DNA from: Przewalskia tangutica
Lineage: Eukaryota; Streptophyta; Magnoliopsida; Solanales; Solanaceae
Assembly (NCBI GenBank): GCA_029844215.1
Contig: JAQGDG010000266.1
Coordinates: forward strand, 62,001 to 126,000
Direction of reading: 5' to 3'
DNA length: 64,000 bases
The translations under genes were made by a program, and so were the position numbers. Shown piece by piece: positions 35,527 through 47,177 of the stretch; positions within the stretch are counted from its first letter, which is position 1, and each line of letters starts with the position of its first letter. The notes beneath the pieces are model-generated. The model saw only the letters and a list, made by a program, of their open reading frames with translations. It was not told the DNA's origin and ran no database searches.

Positions 35527-38467
35527 TGTTACACCCCATAAGTCCAGGACTATAAGAGAATGTATATAAGGAATCAAGACTTGGAAATTGGTACGAAAGG
35601 AAGAATTGTTGTTCCGACGGAAAATCTTCCGAACGTCGGAAAGGAAAAATGTTCGTTGTTGAGAATTGAATTCTCAAAATGCATTATTTGAAGAGTATGA
35701 AACTTATTAACATTATGGAAATTTATTTTTACGGATTTGGTCACGTGGGGCCCACCAGAGGAATTTTACGTTTTGCGGGGCCCACGAGGGTTACAAAATT
35801 TTATGGACGAATGAGAGGGCGACATGTGGCACCTCCCCCCACATGGTCTTGGTCGAAAATAGCAAGGGTAAAATGGTCATTGACCATTGAATATGAACAA
35901 GTCTTGCTAGCTTGAGATTGTTGACTTGTCAACTTGTCCACTTGGCTTAACATTAATTGTCCTTCATCCTAGCCACTCAAGTGTTGATATATTGACCCTC
36001 CATTGTGTTTTATATACCACACTAGTGCAAGACAAGCTCTTGAAACACTTAGAAAAATTTCACACATTCTTGGTCATTGTAGTAGCTCTCGGGTTCACCC
36101 TCCCTTCCACACAAACTTTTTGTAGTTTTGATCCATTATTCACAAGACGTAAACCCAAGGTCCCTAAGGGTATTGTAAGGATATCTCAATAGAAAGATCT
36201 CGGAAAAACGGCGTTTTCACGTTAGTCGCAAGGCGAAAACCTAAGGCATTTTCATAGGTTTTGATTGGAAATTGAAGAGAAGTTGGTTGTGAACTTCTAG
36301 AGGCTTCAAATAGCGGATTGGAGCGTAAAGGAAAGGAGCTAATAATTTCTAAGGAGCGACTTTGAATCTTGGAAATTTTAAGGGCTTGTAAAGGTATAAA
36401 TCTTGTCGTTTTAGCAATTAAAGTTTACTTATAATTGTAGTTATGGATATTAGCAAGCATGAGATACGTAGTATGAAGTTTGATAAGTGTATTGACTATT
36501 GGAACCCTAATCCGAAAACTAGTATGTTTAGCCCTTAAGATTACAATTCAAGTTGATTATTAGTTTAAGTCGTCACATGTTATATAAAGAAGGAATTATA
36601 GTTGTTAAAGTTGTCTATGACTATATAACATGTTAGACCTAAGAACTTGGGTTGGAAAAGAATTGGAAAAGACTTTGTATTGTTGAATAAGTTAGCCGAG
36701 AATGGCTTTGATTATGGACTTAGTTGGTATTAATTGTGGGACAGAATTTTACACGTATTGTAAGGCGTGTAATCCCCTTTGGTTGGTTGTTGTTTTGAGC
36801 CTTAAATGTGGCGTGTTGGTTATTGAATTCGTCCTTGAAAAAGGTGGCAAAGTATGTAGAAACAAAGGAGGTCTTGCAATTTTCCGTAGAATAAGAGGCG
36901 TATACTGAGTATTATTCTACGTTAGAAACTAGAAGTTGATAGTCATGTTGTGGCCATTATAGGTTGACACTTCTACGTGCGGCATGTTCGACTTAGCTTG
37001 TGGATTAAGCCGAAAAGGTATGTGAACCGTTTCCTCTTCTTCTAGCATGATTCCTTATGGTAAAGTAAGTAATTCCTACTCCTTAAATGATCCACTCCTT
37101 GTTTGTACTTGGATTGCCTAATATAGAAGTTGTTCTATATACTTCCTTGATGTAATTTGGATGTTTAAATTGGAAGTTGTTATAATCCATTACCTTGATG
37201 AAGTTTGGATTTTCAAAAGTGAAAGTATTTTACTTGAAGTACATAGAGTCTTGAAAAGGGAAGTAGTTTCCAAATCTTTTGGATAGTGCCTTAGTTTCAA
37301 AACCTAAAGGTTGTTATAACGGCTTTAGAAGTCAAAGGAGTGATTTACTTAATTGATTTAAAAGAGCAGAAATGACATGATTTAAGAGAAGTGACTTGAT
37401 TTTGTAAGTATGTGATACTTGGTTTTAAAAGTGTAAGTCTCTTGGATATAAAAAGGAAGGAATTGGTCTAAAAACCATAAAGGGTTATAACGGCTTTATG
37501 GGAAGTTGGTTATAACGGCTTTATGGAAGGTTAAGAAAGTTGTCTATTTTGATTGATAGTGCAGAGTTGCTTAGGTTGTGAAATTAGAAGTTACTTCATT
37601 TCAAGTCTTGAAATGAATTTCTAAAGATGTAGTAACTTAGTTTGAAAAATAGACATGCCTTGATACTACGGGTGTTAGTATCTTGGGGTTTTATATAAAA
37701 ATGAGTCTTTTGAAAAGAATGGAAGTACGTAGTACTTAGGGTTAAAATCCCGGATTTTTATATAAAACGTAAGTGCCTTGAGTTTAAAAAAATGAAAGTC
37801 TAAAGATTTTATGAACTTGCCTATGTGTGCTGGTGATAGCCTTTGAGTGCAAGTATTATGTTTTATTACGTTGCCGCGACTCTCGGTTGGAGGGTCGGCT
37901 GTCTTGTTGTAAGTTTACTTGGACGTACCGACGATGATGTGGAATTCCACGGGTATGCTATCATTATGATCGATCCTTGGACATGCTTATACGATGTGGG
38001 ATTCCGGGGCATGCAACCAGGATGCGGGTTAGATTCCCGGATTATTTATATTACTCCTTGGACATGCTTACACGATGTGGGATTCCGGGGCATGTGACCA
38101 GGAGGCGGGTTAGATTCCCGGATTTGTTTGTATTACCCCATGGTCATGCTTATACGATGTGGGTTCCGGGGCATGCGACCACGTGGGATATTGTTGTTCC
38201 ATGGATTAGCCCTCCATCATATCTCGTAACGACAGGCTGGATCTGGTAGTTAGCTTTCGTACTTGCCCCGGTCAGTTGTTGACGCAGGCTGGATCTGGTA
38301 GTTGGCTTTCGTACTTGCCCCCGTCAGTTCTATTACGATTTGATACGGTAGGCTCGTAGATAGGTTCGCGCTTGCCCGGTCATATCTCGTGACGACAGTG
38401 GATCTCGTAGTTAGCTTTTCGTACTTGCCGATCGATTGTTGACGCAGTGGATCCGTAGTTGGCTTTC
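35527..38467 (+). mobile_element. R9 3' LTR, left part (cut by R10)
   Basis: 2.94 kb, starting TGTTACACCCCATAAGTCC and matching the 5' LTR up to its second tandem array. It breaks at GTAGTTGGCTTTC, where the 5' LTR continues GTACTTGCC. CTTTC (38463-38467) is the expected duplication; the remainder should lie right of the window. Confidence 0.9.
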
Positions 38468-39756
38468 TGTTATACCGTAGTTCAGGTATATATGTGAGGA
38501 TGTCGTGCGAGAATCTGACGAAATTTTGGAAAGAAAGAAAGATGTGATTTTTCACTGGAAAAGTTTCCGGTTTTTGTGAAGAAAAAGGTTCGTTAATGGT
38601 AATTGGATTCCCAGATTTGGTATTTGGACTTCTTGGATTATATTAGAATTTTGAGATTTTATTTTCGGAAATGGTCACGTGGGGCCCACGGGAGAAATTT
38701 AAGGTTTTGTGGGTCCCACTTTGTTTTGGGATTTCCGGTATTTTGGATATTTTCGGAAGACAAAATATTTTGGACGAATCGGGGGGAGACACGTGTCACC
38801 CCCGTGTGGCACCCTTGGCGGGTGGAGGAGACAGTGGCTAGCGGCTTGTCATCGCCGAATGGCCTTGACACTGGTAGCCCAAATCGTTGGCCATGTCTTT
38901 GTGGTGGGACCACACACACATGGCCCAATCTTGACCACACACCTTGCTTAGATCTTGGCCCTTGAATCCTCATATATACCCCTTAGCTTGAAGAGTAAAT
39001 TCATTCCACACTTAAGAGTTTTCAAGCAAAATACTCCTCCTTCTACTTGTTCTCGTCCCTCCCACTTTGTGTAGTGAAATACTTTGTGTATTGTTGTAAA
39101 ATCCCAAATACCTTGGCCTAGTATCCTAGTAGTATTCCAAAGTTATTTCAAAACTAGGGGCAGGAAATACTACTTTATTCCAATAGTCGCAAAGTGAAAC
39201 CACAGAAAAATCTTCCTAGCTTGGTTGAAGTGTTAAGAGAAGTTGTTTAGAAACTTCTAAGGTCGCTTGGAGCGGGTTGGGCGTAAGGAATTGGAGCTAA
39301 ACGTTGCTCGGGATCGACTTATAATCTTGGATAATTTTGGGCTTATCGAGGTAATGATCTATGTCCCTATTGTAATTGGATATTACATATTGTAGTGATT
39401 TAGAATTGAGTATAAGATATATTGGAAGGATGATTATAAAGGATTGAACTGTATTTACATTGGATTGTATTCTGATGAGCTTGTGTAGTATTATTGTGAA
39501 GTAGAATTGTACACGTCCAGGTTAGGCGTGTAACCCTCTCCCCAGGAGTTGTTGGCACAGTAGTGGGCTGAGTAGAGGAGAGATTTATGTGGTCATGCGG
39601 GAGGTCTTTGCGAATTTTACGTAGAATAAGGAATCTTGCAGTTAGAATATTCAACGAAGAGATCTAGGAGTTGATAGGCGTTTTGTGGCCTTTATAGGTT
39701 GCAGTACTACGAGTAGCGTATTCTACTTGAAGAGTGGAAAAGGCTAGCAGGGTTAC
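38468..39756 (+). mobile_element. R10, left part of an LTR (cut by R11)
   Basis: Opens TGTTATACCGTAGTTCAGG and aligns with the first 1.29 kb of the R13/R12-type LTRs, including CACGTGGGGCCCAC (38676), GACACGTGTCACC, TATATA (38973) and the leader block. It stops at CTAGCAGGGTTAC where R11 begins; GTTAC is the expected duplication. No interior is visible, so 5' LTR, 3' LTR or solo LTR cannot be told apart. Confidence 0.82.
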
Positions 39757-42058
39757 TGTTACACCCCGTAAGTCCAGGACATGTATAAGAGAATGTACGA
39801 AAGGAATAGAGACTTAGAAATTAGTACGAAAGGAAGAATCGTTTTTCCGACGGAAAATCTTCCGGACGTCGGAAAGGAAAAATGTTCGTTATTGAGAATT
39901 GGATTCTCAAAATGCATTATTTGAAGAGTAAGGAACTTATTAATATTATGGAAATTTATTTTTACGGATTTGGTCACGTGGGGCCCACCCGAGGAATTTT
40001 ACGTTTTGTGGGGCCCACGAGGGTTACGGAATTTTATGGACGAATGAGAGGGCGACACGTGGCACCCCCATAAGTGGTCTTGGTCGAATTAGAGGAGGGG
40101 TAATATGGTCATTGAACCTCTTGGAAGATAAGTCTTCAAAACTTGACATAATTGACTAGTCAACTTGCCACTTAGGCTTGATCCATGTGATTTTAATCCT
40201 AGCCTCACATTTGTTTAAGTCTAAGCCCTCCAATATGTATTATATACTAACTAGTAGCAAGACTTGGCATTTCTACACTTAGAAAATTTTAGGGAACCCT
40301 TGTTCTTCAAGAGACCTCTCGGGTTTGGCACATTTCCAACAAGAAAAATTTGTAGTTTTGATCTATTGTTCACAAGAATTTAACCCAATGTCCCTTAGGG
40401 TATTGTAAGGATATCTCAATAGAAAGATTTCGGAAAAACGGAGTTTTCACGTTAGTCGCAAGGCGGAAACCGAAGGAGTTCTTCAACTTTGAAGTTGGAA
40501 CTTGAAGATGATTTCTTCATAGGCTTCTAAGGAATGCTTGGAGCGGATTGGAACTTAAGGAAAGGAGCTAAGAATTTCTAAGGCGCGAATTTGGATCTTG
40601 GAAATTTTAAGGGCTTGGAAAGGTATAAATTTTGTCGTTTTAGTAGTTAAGACTTACTTATTGTTGTAGCTATGGATTTTAACAAGCATGTGTTATATAG
40701 TATGAAGTTTGATATGTTTATGGGCTATTGGAACCCTAATCCGAAAACTAGCATGTTTAGCTTTAAGATTGGAATTCAAGTTGATTATTAGTTTAAGTCG
40801 TCGCATGTTGAATAAAGAAGGAAATTTTAGTTGTTGAAGTTGTTTATGACTAAGTAACATGTCGACCTAAGAACTTGAAATTGGAAAAGGATTGGAAAAG
40901 ACGTAGTGTTATTGGTTATATGTTGGCCGAGAATGGCTAGTGTAGTATTATACTATTTGGTATGAATTGTGGGGCGGAATATTACACGTATTGTAAGGCG
41001 TGTAATCCCCTTTGTTTGGTTGTTGTTTGGAGCCTTAAATGTGGCTTGTTGGTTATTGTATTCGGCCTTGAAAAAGGTGGCAAAGTGAGTAGAAACAAAG
41101 GAAGTGCTGCCCGATTTTCCGTAGAATTAGAGGCCGTATACTTAGTATTATTCTACGTTGAGACTAGAAGTTGATAGTCTTGTTGTGACCATTATAGGTT
41201 GACACTTCTACGAACGGCGTATTCGGCTTAGCTTGTGGATTTAGCCGAAAAGGTATGTGAACTATCTCCTCTTCTAGCATGATTCCTTAAGATAAAGAAA
41301 GTAGGTTCTACTCCTTAAATGATCCATTCCTTGGTTGTATTTGGATTGCCTAAAATAGAATTTGTTCTATGTACTTCCTTGATTGTACTTTGATGTTTAG
41401 ATTGTAAGTTGTAGAATCCATTTTCTTGATGAAGTTTGGATTCTTAAAAGTGAAGGTATTTTACTTAAAGTACATGGAGTCTTAAAAAGGAAGTGGTTTC
41501 CAAATCTTTTGGCTAGTGCCTTAGTTCTAAAACCTAAAGGTCATTATAATGACTTTAGGGGAGTCAAAGGAGTGATTTACTTATTTGATTTAAAAGAGGA
41601 GAAATGACATGATTTAAGAGAAGTAACTTGTGTTAAGAGTGAAGTTACTTGAGGTTTAAAAAGTAGAAGAAAACTTGTTTTCTAACTATTAAGAGACTTG
41701 AAGTATTTTGAAAGTTAAGAACTTGATTTGTAAGTATGTGATACTTGGTTTTAATAGTATAAGTCTCTTGGTTATTGAAGGAATGGATACGTCTAAAACC
41801 ATAAAGGGTTATAACGGCTTTATGGGAAGTTGGTTATAACGGCTTTATGGAAGGTTTAGAAAGTTGTCTATTTTGATTAATCGGCATGAGTTGCCTAGAT
41901 TGTGAAAATTTGGAGTTACTTGATTTCAAGCTTTGAAATGAGTTTTCTAAAAGTGTAGTAACTTACTTTGAAAAATAGACACGCCTTGATACTACGGGTG
42001 TTAGTATTTTGGGGCTTTACATAGAAAGGAGTCTTTTATAAAAGAATGTACGTACGTA

Positions 42059-42525
42059 GTACTTTGACTTGTTAAAAGAGAATTATTCTATGTATGCCTT
42101 GATTAGTACTTTGGCTTGATAAATTGAGAATTTGTCTAAAGTGTGCCTTGATAAGTACTTTGACTTGTTAAAAGAGAATTATTCTATGTATGCCTTGATT
42201 AGTACTTTGGCTTGATAAATTGAGAATTTGTCTAAAGTGTGCCTTGATAAGTACTTTGACTTGTTAAAAGAGAATTATTCTATGTATGCCTTGATTAGTA
42301 CTTTGGCTTGATAAATTGAGAATTTGTCTAAAGTGTGCCTTGATAAGTACTTTGACTTGTTAAAAGAGAATTATTCTATGTATGCCTTGATTAGTACTTT
42401 GGCTTGATAAATTGAGAATTTGTCTAAGGTGTGCCTTGATAAGTACTTTGACTTGTTAAAAGAGAATTATTCTAAGTGTGCCTTGGTAAGGACTTTGGCT
42501 TGTAATTAAGGATTTGCCTATGTGT
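42059..42525 (+). repeat. 96-bp higher-order tandem array in R11 5' LTR
   Basis: Each 96-bp unit is two ~48-bp halves, one with ACTTTGACTTGTTAAAAGAG and one with ACTTTGGCTTGATAAATTGA. The first half recurs at 42061, 42157, 42253, 42349 and 42445, exactly 96 bp apart and almost without change. The final half decays into LTR sequence. Confidence 0.95.
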
Positions 42526-42599
42526 GCTGGAAATAGCCGGTTGTGTGCTATTGTTATATCAGTCGTTTCGGGGTCATTCCCCGGGTTGGTGGCATTTGC

Positions 42600-42815
42600 A
42601 TAATTCCGTGGATTTGCTACCCACGATGCGAGGAATACCTCATGCGAGTCCGTAGGGCTTATCGCAGTGAAATAGTCCCACGCGGCGGGTCCGACCTATC
42701 GAGGAATACCTCATGCGAGTCGTAAGGGCTTATGCGGGTGAAATAGTCCTATGCGAGAATACCTCACGCGTCCACGCGGCCTATCGGTGAAATAGTCCCG
42801 AGTAGGATGGCTAAA
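42600..42815 (+). repeat. Second tandem array in R11 5' LTR (R3-type unit)
   Basis: About three units with GAGGAATACCTCATGCGAGT, GGGCTTAT and GTGAAATAGTCC. Reverse-complemented, these match the R3 array. Confidence 0.75.
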
Positions 42816-43688
42816 TGATACTGCGCGGATGGTCCTGTTTGATCATGAGCTTCTATTTTATATTGTAAGGATACTCTCGCTTACTCTCATTGTTGGTAAG
42901 GCACAATGTGTTGTAATTTGATTATCATATATGTCCCGGTTGTTTGTGTTACCTATGGTCATGCTTTTTACGATGTGGGATTAGGGGCATGAGACCACGT
43001 GGTATTTAGGACACGGTGGGACCGGGTGTTCATGTATCCTTATTGGTGTTATTACATCATGGATCGGCGGTGAGGAAGGATTCCACGGCATGATTGATAT
43101 TATGGGCGTGAGACCCATAGTTATATTTGAGTAGTGACTTTGAGGGCCTGCGTCCCTGACTTGATATAACTGCTTATGTATTGTGTACTGTAGGTTGGCT
43201 ATCATACATGTATCCTGATTTGTTTAGACTGTTATGATTTCATTCTGATCATCGTTAGCATACTTGGTACATTCTTCGTCTCGACCTCCTTGGGCTGCGT
43301 TCATCCGCAGTTTAGGTATCTTTGTTTGGTGATCGGCAGGTGTAGGATCCTTCTCAGGGTTTTGGATAGCTCCCTCTATTCCGGAGTTTATATTTGGTAT
43401 ATGTCCTTCAAGATGTGCTTTGTGCAATGTTGGGTGCAGTGGGGCCTTGTCGTCATATTTGATTTAACTCACCAGAGGTCTGTATTCATATGTGGGATTG
43501 GACTCATGTACGGTGTAGTGTCTTTTGTTTATGTATATATGGCAGCCTTGTCGGCTTTGCCCTTGCACGTACGGTTGTTTTAAAAAAAAATGAGGTGTTA
43601 TTTAATTTCCGCAGTTTACTTGTATTGTTAAGGTAGAAGGGTGCCCAGGTAGGGCACCAGTCACGCCCTTGAGGTTGGGGTGTGACAG

Positions 43689-43700
43689 TGGTATCGAGCG
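43689..43700 (+). other. R11 primer binding site
   Basis: TGGTATCGAGCG, one base after the LTR end. Confidence 0.75.
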
Positions 43701-43880
43701 ATCGATCCTCGGAATGTCTGAGCCGTGTCTAGTAGAGTCTTGATTATCGGTGTGTTGCGCGCCACACCCATGCGAGGCTACGGGACATTTAGGAGTTGGT
43801 TTCTATTCTTCTTACTCTAAGATCGTGCCATAGAGGTGTTAGTAAGAAAATTCCTCTCGACGTATTGTTGTGTTCTGATT

Positions 43881-44937
43881 ATGCCTCGAGGAGAACAAAT
43901 GCCCGAGAAGGGCAAAAGGAGTAGCAAGAGCTACTAGTCGACTCAGAGAGTTGATAGGGCTTATGCCCGTGGTATCTGGATGTTGTTCGCGATCGGCGAG
44001 TCCTTCTGCGCCGAGTTTGAGGCCCCAAAGCACGAGCCTCGGTTTCGGTTAGGAGAAGACTATAGGGTCGTGAGGAAGCGATTATGTTATTGACCAAGAT
44101 AAGCGGTGCTAGCGATTGTAAGTGATAGTACCCAGTAGGGATACTTTGATTAGTAAAGTGAGAAGTAAGAATGTTGACAAGAATGATAGGTGGCGAGACT
44201 ATAGATGTATAAAGTTCACAAGTTGTAATTACCCGTATAAGTGTAAGACCGATAGGGAAGATTGTGCGATAGAAATACTTTGGCTTATGAGGCGAACCTC
44301 CAGGTGAATAGGGGTAGGGTAAAGTACCTTGAGATAAGAGAGAGATTTATTTCAGACTAAGAATGAGAAGTTAAGCGTGACGATGAGTCGGGTTATGGAC
44401 TCATTTCGGGTCAGCCGATAGTTTGGAATGGGGTGATGTCAGTTAGAAATGGTCCCATTATGTGGTAGGGTCCTGGGGATGCCAGGCCCAAGTTTAGTTA
44501 ATTGTTGTACGAGTTTGTGGACGCGTTCCACCGGAACAAGGTCGTAAGGACCGAGAAGAGCCTTAGCGGAAATTCAAGTAGCATAATGGCCAAGTTGGTT
44601 AGTAACTCCAAGGATTGGGGAACATAAACAGAATTTGAGATTTTGTACGTGTACTAGATGAGTTTGAAAGTACGAGAAAGTATGACAAGTAAGGAAAGAA
44701 AGGAACCTCTAAGGATCCCGTGTTTGGGAAGACTGTAACCTTTGAGTTTTGTGAGAAGGGACCACGGACGGAAGGTCCATTATTATGTTTACGTATGTTA
44801 TGTGGTGGCCATGTGTGGCATCGTTGGTCTTGTGCAGTTTTGATTGGTTGGCATAGTATAGAGTTTATGCCGGAGTTTGTATAGCTTGATAACCGACTAA
44901 GAACATTCGGGGACGAATGTTTCTAAGGGGGGAAGAA
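43881..44937 (+). pseudogene. gag: R11 interior: gag start with the body deleted, then 3' block and polypurine tract
   Basis: ATG 43881 (MPRGEQMPEKGKRSS) matches the R9 Gag leader. At about 44108 the sequence jumps from GGTGCTA to GCGATTGTAAGTGATAG, which in R9 are about 660 bp apart (34031 versus about 34690); the zinc knuckle and linker are gone. The junction has TGCTA microhomology. Bases 44400-44580 carry the shared 3' block, 44901-44923 the hairpin, and AAGGGGGGAAGAA precedes the LTR. The whole interior is only 1250 bp. Confidence 0.8.
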
Positions 44938-47177
44938 TGTTACACCCCGTAAGTCCAGGACATGTATAAGAGAATGTACGAAAGGAATAGAGACTTAGAA
45001 ATTAGTACGAAAGGAAGAATCGTTTTTCCGACAGAAAATCTTCCGGACGTCGGAAAGGAAAAATGTTCGTTATTGAGAATTGGATTCTCAAAATGCATTA
45101 TTTGAAGAGTAAGGAACTTATTAATATTATGGAAATTTATTTTTACGGATTTGGTCACGTGGGGCCCACAGGAATTTTAGGTTTTGTGGGGCCCACGAGG
45201 GTTCCGGAATTTTATGGACGAATGAGAGGCGACACGTGGCACCCCATAAGTGGTCTTGGTCGAATTAGAGGAGGGTAATATGGTCATTGAACCTCTTGGA
45301 AGATAAGTCTTGAGCTTGACATAATTGACTAGTCAACTTGCCAGGCTTCGATCCATGTGATTTTAATCCTAGCCTCACATTTGTTTAAGTCTAAGCCCTC
45401 CAATATGTATTATATACTAACTAGTAGCAAGACTTGGCATTTCTACACTTAGAAAATTTTAGGAACCCTTGTTCTTCAAGAGACCTCTCGGGTTGTACAT
45501 TTCAACAAGAAAAATTTGTAGTTTTGATCTATTGTTCACAAGACTTTAACCCAATGTCCCTTAGGGTATTGTAAGGATATCTCAATAGAAAGATTTCGGA
45601 AAAACGGAGTTTTCACGTTAGTCATGCGAAACCGAAGGAGTTCTTCAACTTTGAAGTTGGAACTTGAAGATGAGTTCTTCATAGGCTTCTAAGGAATGCT
45701 TGGAGCGGATTGGAACTTAAGGAAAGGAGCTAAGAATTTCTAAGGCGCGAATTTGGATCTTGGAAATTTTAAGGGCTTGGAAAGGTATAAATTTTGTCGT
45801 TTTAGTAGTTAAGACTTACTTATTGTTGTAGCTATGGATTTTAACAAGCGTGTTATATAGTATGAAGTTTGATATGTTTATGGGCTATTGGAACCCTAAT
45901 CAGAAAACTAGCATGTTTAGCTTTAAGATTGGAATTCAAGTTAATTATTAGTTTAAGTAAATCGCGTGTTGAATAAAGAAGGAACTTTTAGTTGTTGAAG
46001 TTGTTTATGACTAAGTAACATGTCGACCTAAGAACTTGAAATTGGAAAAGGATTGGAAAAGACGTAGTGTTATTGGTTATATGTTGGCCGAGAATGGCTA
46101 GTGTAGTATTATACTATTTGGTATGAATTGTGGGGCGGAATATTACACGTATTGTAAGGCGTGTAATCCCCTTTGTTTGGTTGTTGTTTGGAGCCTTAAA
46201 TGTGGCTTGTTGGTTATTGTATTCGGCCTTGAAAAAGGTGCCAAAGTGAGTAGAAACAAAGGAAGTCTTTGCCGATTTTCCGTAGAATTAGTAGTATACT
46301 AAGTATAATACTACGTTGAGAATACAAGTTGATAGTATTGTTGTGACCATAATAGTTTGACACTTATACGAACACAGTATTAGGATTAGCTTGTGTATTT
46401 AGCCGAAAAGGTATGTGAACTATCTCCTCTTCTAGCATGATTCCTTAAGATAAAGAAAGTAGGTTCTACTCCTTAAATGATCCATTCCTTGGTTGTATTT
46501 GGATTGCCTAAAATAGAATTTGTTCTATGTACTTCCTTGATTGTACTTTGATGGTTAGATTGTAAGTTGTAGAATCCATTTTCTTGATGAAGTTTGGATT
46601 CTTAAAAGTGAAGGTATTTTACTTAAAGTACATGGAGTCTTAAAAAGGAAGTGGTTTCCAAATCTTTTGGCTAGTGCCTTAGTTCTAAAACCTAAAGGTC
46701 ATTATAATGACTTTAGGGGAGTCAAAGGAGTGATTTACTTATTTGATTTAAAAGAGGAGAAATGACATGATTTAAGAAAGTAACTTGTGTTAAGAGTGAA
46801 GTTACTTGAGGTTTAAAAAGTAGAAGAAAACTTGTTTTCTAACTATTAAGAGACTTGAAGTATTTTGAAAGTTAAGAACTTGATTTGTAAGTATGTGATA
46901 CTTGGTTTTAATAGTATAAGTCTCTTGGTTATTGAAGGAATGGATACGTCTAAAACCATAAAGGGTTATAACGGCTTTATGGGAAGTTGGTTATAACGGC
47001 TTTATGGAAGGTTTAGAAAGTTGTCTATTTTGATTAATCGGCATGAGTTGCCTAGATTGTGAAAATTTGGATTTACTTGATTTCAAGCTTTGAAATGAGT
47101 TTTCTAAAAGTGTAGTAACTTACTTTGAAAAATAGACACGCCTTGATACTACGGGTGTTAGTATCTTGGGGCTTTAC
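44938..47177 (+). mobile_element. R11 3' LTR, left part (cut by R12)
   Basis: 2.24 kb matching the 5' LTR from its start up to GGGGCTTTAC (sister position 42020). R12 starts at 47178. TTTAC (47173-47177) is the expected duplication; about 1.67 kb, with the array region, should lie beyond the window. Confidence 0.9.

Larger units (their letters stand above)
39757..43687 (+). mobile_element. R11 5' LTR
   Basis: 3931 bp from TGTTACACCCCGTAAGTCC to GGTTGGGGTGTGACA, the longest LTR here. The first ~2.3 kb and the last ~0.7 kb match R9. The middle holds a 96-bp array and an array related to R3, so the LTR is mosaic. Promoter landmarks: CACGTG at 39975, TATATA at 40241. Confidence 0.9.
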
